Translations under genes and position numbers: made by a program
In this document: positions 41,146 through 42,709 of the stretch, one piece after another
How positions within the stretch are numbered: position 1 is the first letter of the stretch
How the letters are laid out: the number at the start of each line of letters is the position of its first letter
Assembly (NCBI GenBank): GCA_039808985.1
Contig: JBDHUC010000016.1
Location: 1-42,709 of the forward strand
Reading direction: 5' to 3'
Length of the DNA: 42,709 nt
Origin: SXRF01 sp039808985
GTDB taxonomy: Bacteria > Pseudomonadota > Alphaproteobacteria > Rickettsiales > SXRF01
The notes under the pieces: model-generated
Told to the model about the DNA's origin: nothing
The model's input: only the letters and a program-made list of their open reading frames with translations
Databases searched by the model: none

Positions 41146-42570
41146 ATGCAGAGCAGTATGACAGGTATATTAGGCATATTAATTGCGTTGGTCTTTGTCA
41201 TAGGTTTGCCAGGAATTATAACATATATACTGGTAAAATGGATAAGGGCTTTAGTGGGGCTTAGTACAAAAGAATTAAAATATCGGGCATGTAAAACACT
41301 GGATATGTTTCTAGCGATCGCTCTTGCTGTTGCGCTTGCCGCAGGTTCTGCATATTTATTAAGCAATAAAATTATATCTGTAGATTATATCCTTGTTCTT
41401 CTGGTACCAAGTTCTATTATACTGATTTCTTTCATAATTTATAGTGCATATAAACGGGAAAATAGCAAGCGAATACAGGATGGTATTTCGGAGCCTGCAG
41501 AAAACCGGAATGAACGTAATTTAATGTTGAAATTTTGTGCTTTACTGGTTGCGTTGACATGCGCAACACAGGCCATGCCTACATATGCCCTTATAATAAT
41601 TGCTATATGCCTTGCACTGCGTTATCTTTCCCAGGAATACAGTGGCAAATGGCATGAAAATAAGCAGAAAGAAAAGGGGGTGGCTAAATCCCTTCCAGAA
41701 ATGCTGAATACGCCAAGAATGACGTTTGTAATGTTTTTTTGCATATTGGGAACAATAGGTTCCCATGTACTATTATCTACGCCAGATAAAAACATAAAAT
41801 TATGCAATGAATTGGATAAAACTAATCTTGATGCTAATATTCAGGCCTGTACAGTCTTGATAAGTAAAAATCATGGAAATTCAACACTTTATTTGATGCG
41901 CGCATCTGCATATTTAAACAAAGGATTGATTGATGAAGCAATGGAGGATGCTAAGCATTCATTGAATATTGCCCCTGATAATCATCCTGGAGTTGCCTTA
42001 CGTGGCATAATTTATCTTGCACAGGGAAAATGTGAGGATTCGATCTATGATATGGATAAGGCTATCCAATCAAATTATACCACAGACAATAAAATAATTT
42101 CTACCCTTTTTAGTGTTCGTGGAGCAGCAGAATTATGCACATTATCCCTAGAGCCAGCTATTAATGACCTACGCGCGTCTTTGCAACAAGATCCTGATGA
42201 CGATTTAAAGAGTTATACCACTTTATTGCTTCATATTGCAAGGTTGCGTGCTGGGCAGGATGATAAAGAGTTTAACATCAATAGCGCTTCTCTTTCAAAA
42301 GGTAAATGGCCTGCCCCATTAATTGCCTTATACCGTGGTGAAGGTTCTATTGAAGAAGTGTTCTCAAAAGCAAAAGCCGGAAATACAACCGAGCGGGCAG
42401 ACCAATTGTGCGATTTTAATTTTTATATTGCTGAATTTTATTTACTAAATGGTATGAAAGGAAAAGCACAGCCATTATTCGAAGCTGCTAGGGATAATTG
42501 CTCTAAGATTAATTTTGAACGATCCCTTGCCCAGGCTGAGCTAAAATTATTAAATAATAATACTAAATAA
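41146..42570 (+). CDS. Membrane protein with C-terminal TPR repeats, unknown
   Basis: The family is not recognised. The 474-residue product has about five hydrophobic segments in its first 215 residues (near 5-27, 46-66, 75-97, 128-160 and 193-210). A soluble tail follows with at least three tetratricopeptide-like units (NSTLYLMRASAYLNKGLIDEAMEDAKHSLNIAPDN, split at repeat borders). The TPR part (from about residue 235) also holds several cysteines. It lies 23 bases after tRNA-Arg, and IS630 DNA begins 20 bases past its stop. The role is unknown; TPR domains usually bind protein partners. Confidence 0.7.
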   Translation: MQSSMTGILGILIALVFVIGLPGIITYILVKWIRALVGLSTKELKYRACKTLDMFLAIALAVALAAGSAYLLSNKIISVDYILVLLVPSSIILISFIIYSAYKRENSKRIQDGISEPAENRNERNLMLKFCALLVALTCATQAMPTYALIIIAICLALRYLSQEYSGKWHENKQKEKGVAKSLPEMLNTPRMTFVMFFCILGTIGSHVLLSTPDKNIKLCNELDKTNLDANIQACTVLISKNHGNSTLYLMRASAYLNKGLIDEAMEDAKHSLNIAPDNHPGVALRGIIYLAQGKCEDSIYDMDKAIQSNYTTDNKIISTLFSVRGAAELCTLSLEPAINDLRASLQQDPDDDLKSYTTLLLHIARLRAGQDDKEFNINSASLSKGKWPAPLIALYRGEGSIEEVFSKAKAGNTTERADQLCDFNFYIAEFYLLNGMKGKAQPLFEAARDNCSKINFERSLAQAELKLLNNNTK

Positions 42571-42590
42571 TAATCTCGCAATTAATATTA

Positions 42591-42709
42591 GAGCGTTTTT
42601 GATTTACTCATGCGTTATATCCGCATGCTTTGAAGTAGTTGGCGCATTCGATCGAGGAGAAGGTTTCGAGGAGTTTTCCGATCTCGATCCAGAGTTCGGT
42701 GATGGTACG
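42591..42709 (-). mobile_element. End of an IS630-family insertion sequence
   Basis: The boundary is set at 42591, directly after TA (42589-42590), the target that IS630 elements duplicate. The terminal sequence starts GAGCGTTTTTGATTTA. The enclosed minus-strand frame is the C-terminus of a transposase. The other end lies beyond the window, so whether the element is whole is unknown. Confidence 0.75.
42608..42709 (-). CDS. IS630-family transposase, C-terminal fragment
   Basis: The frame open at the window edge ends with 33 residues: RTITELWIEIGKLLETFSS, then IECANYFKACGYNA and TGA. The pattern T..ELW..IG.LL..FS..EC.NYF...GY is the standard C-terminus of the IS630 DDE transposases. Its codons are rich in C and G (CTC, ATC, ACC, GGA), unlike the AT-rich gene beside it, which fits recent arrival. 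The catalytic part lies outside the window. Confidence 0.8.
   Translation of the reverse strand, partial: RTITELWIEIGKLLETFSSIECANYFKACGYNA

Noticed and set aside
40767..42709. Integrative element using the tRNA genes as attachment sites
   Set aside because: No integrase gene and no duplicated tRNA 3' end were seen between the tRNAs and the window edge.
1..42709. CRISPR array or cas genes
   Set aside because: No regularly spaced direct repeats with unique spacers and no Cas-like proteins were found.

Overview
The window is a stretch of chromosome from an alphaproteobacterium of moderate G+C content (low-to-mid 40s percent, judged by eye). The evidence is an FtsZ with a long linker and the alphaproteobacterial C-terminal peptide, an NDUFA12-type complex I accessory protein beside mlaD and a DUF2155 gene, a ctaC-ctaD-ctaB cytochrome aa3 block, a flgB-flgC-fliE-fliQ cluster, and many small palindromic intergenic repeats. 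The cell has a Gram-negative envelope, respires aerobically, carries flagellar genes and has type IV pilus retraction motors. Genus and order cannot be fixed from the sequence alone.

Layout. 1-2.8 kb: AT-rich gene-free DNA, tRNA-Ile2, rpmE, ftsZ. 2.8-5.8 kb (minus): a DUF433/DUF5615 toxin-antitoxin-like pair runs directly into cimA and trmJ. 5.9-9.4 kb (plus): sucB and lpd, separated by a nucleotidyltransferase gene, the stub of its lost HEPN partner and a secreted protein. 9.4-11.8 kb: a cluster of palindromes, a 60-residue unknown gene with its own terminator, tldD and a 99-bp MITE-like element. 11.8-15.5 kb: the cox operon with two small membrane proteins at its end, but no ctaG or ctaE. 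15.6-22.4 kb: a YgjP-like protease (minus), then dnaG, rpoD with a very long lysine-rich N-terminus, the NDUFA12-like gene, mlaD and DUF2155. 22.3-23.8 kb (minus): pyrD and a small secreted protein. 24-29.5 kb (plus): an OstA-domain/TPR fusion, pilT, pilU and an orphan sensor kinase. 29.5-32.2 kb (minus): a divergent CbiB/CobD-like membrane protein and a 543-residue protein with a duplicated module. 32.3-35.6 kb: ksgA, the flagellar rod genes, a pterin dehydratase and greA. 35.7-40.1 kb (minus): carA-carB. 40.2-42.7 kb: small membrane proteins, tRNA-Val, tRNA-Arg, a membrane TPR protein and the end of an IS630-family element.

Most genes are housekeeping. The accessory interest lies in (a) mobile or parasitic DNA: an IS630 end at a TA and a MITE-like element with related ends also flanked by TA, a palindromic repeat covering the ctaB start, and an apparent short insertion in CarB; (b) TA-type remnants threaded into metabolic operons; (c) unrecognised proteins: the duplicated-module protein, the OstA-TPR fusion next to pilTU, and the small gene with a private terminator. 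No complete, clearly new multi-gene system was found. The best candidates for something undescribed are the OstA-TPR/pilT/pilU/kinase block and the duplicated-module protein.
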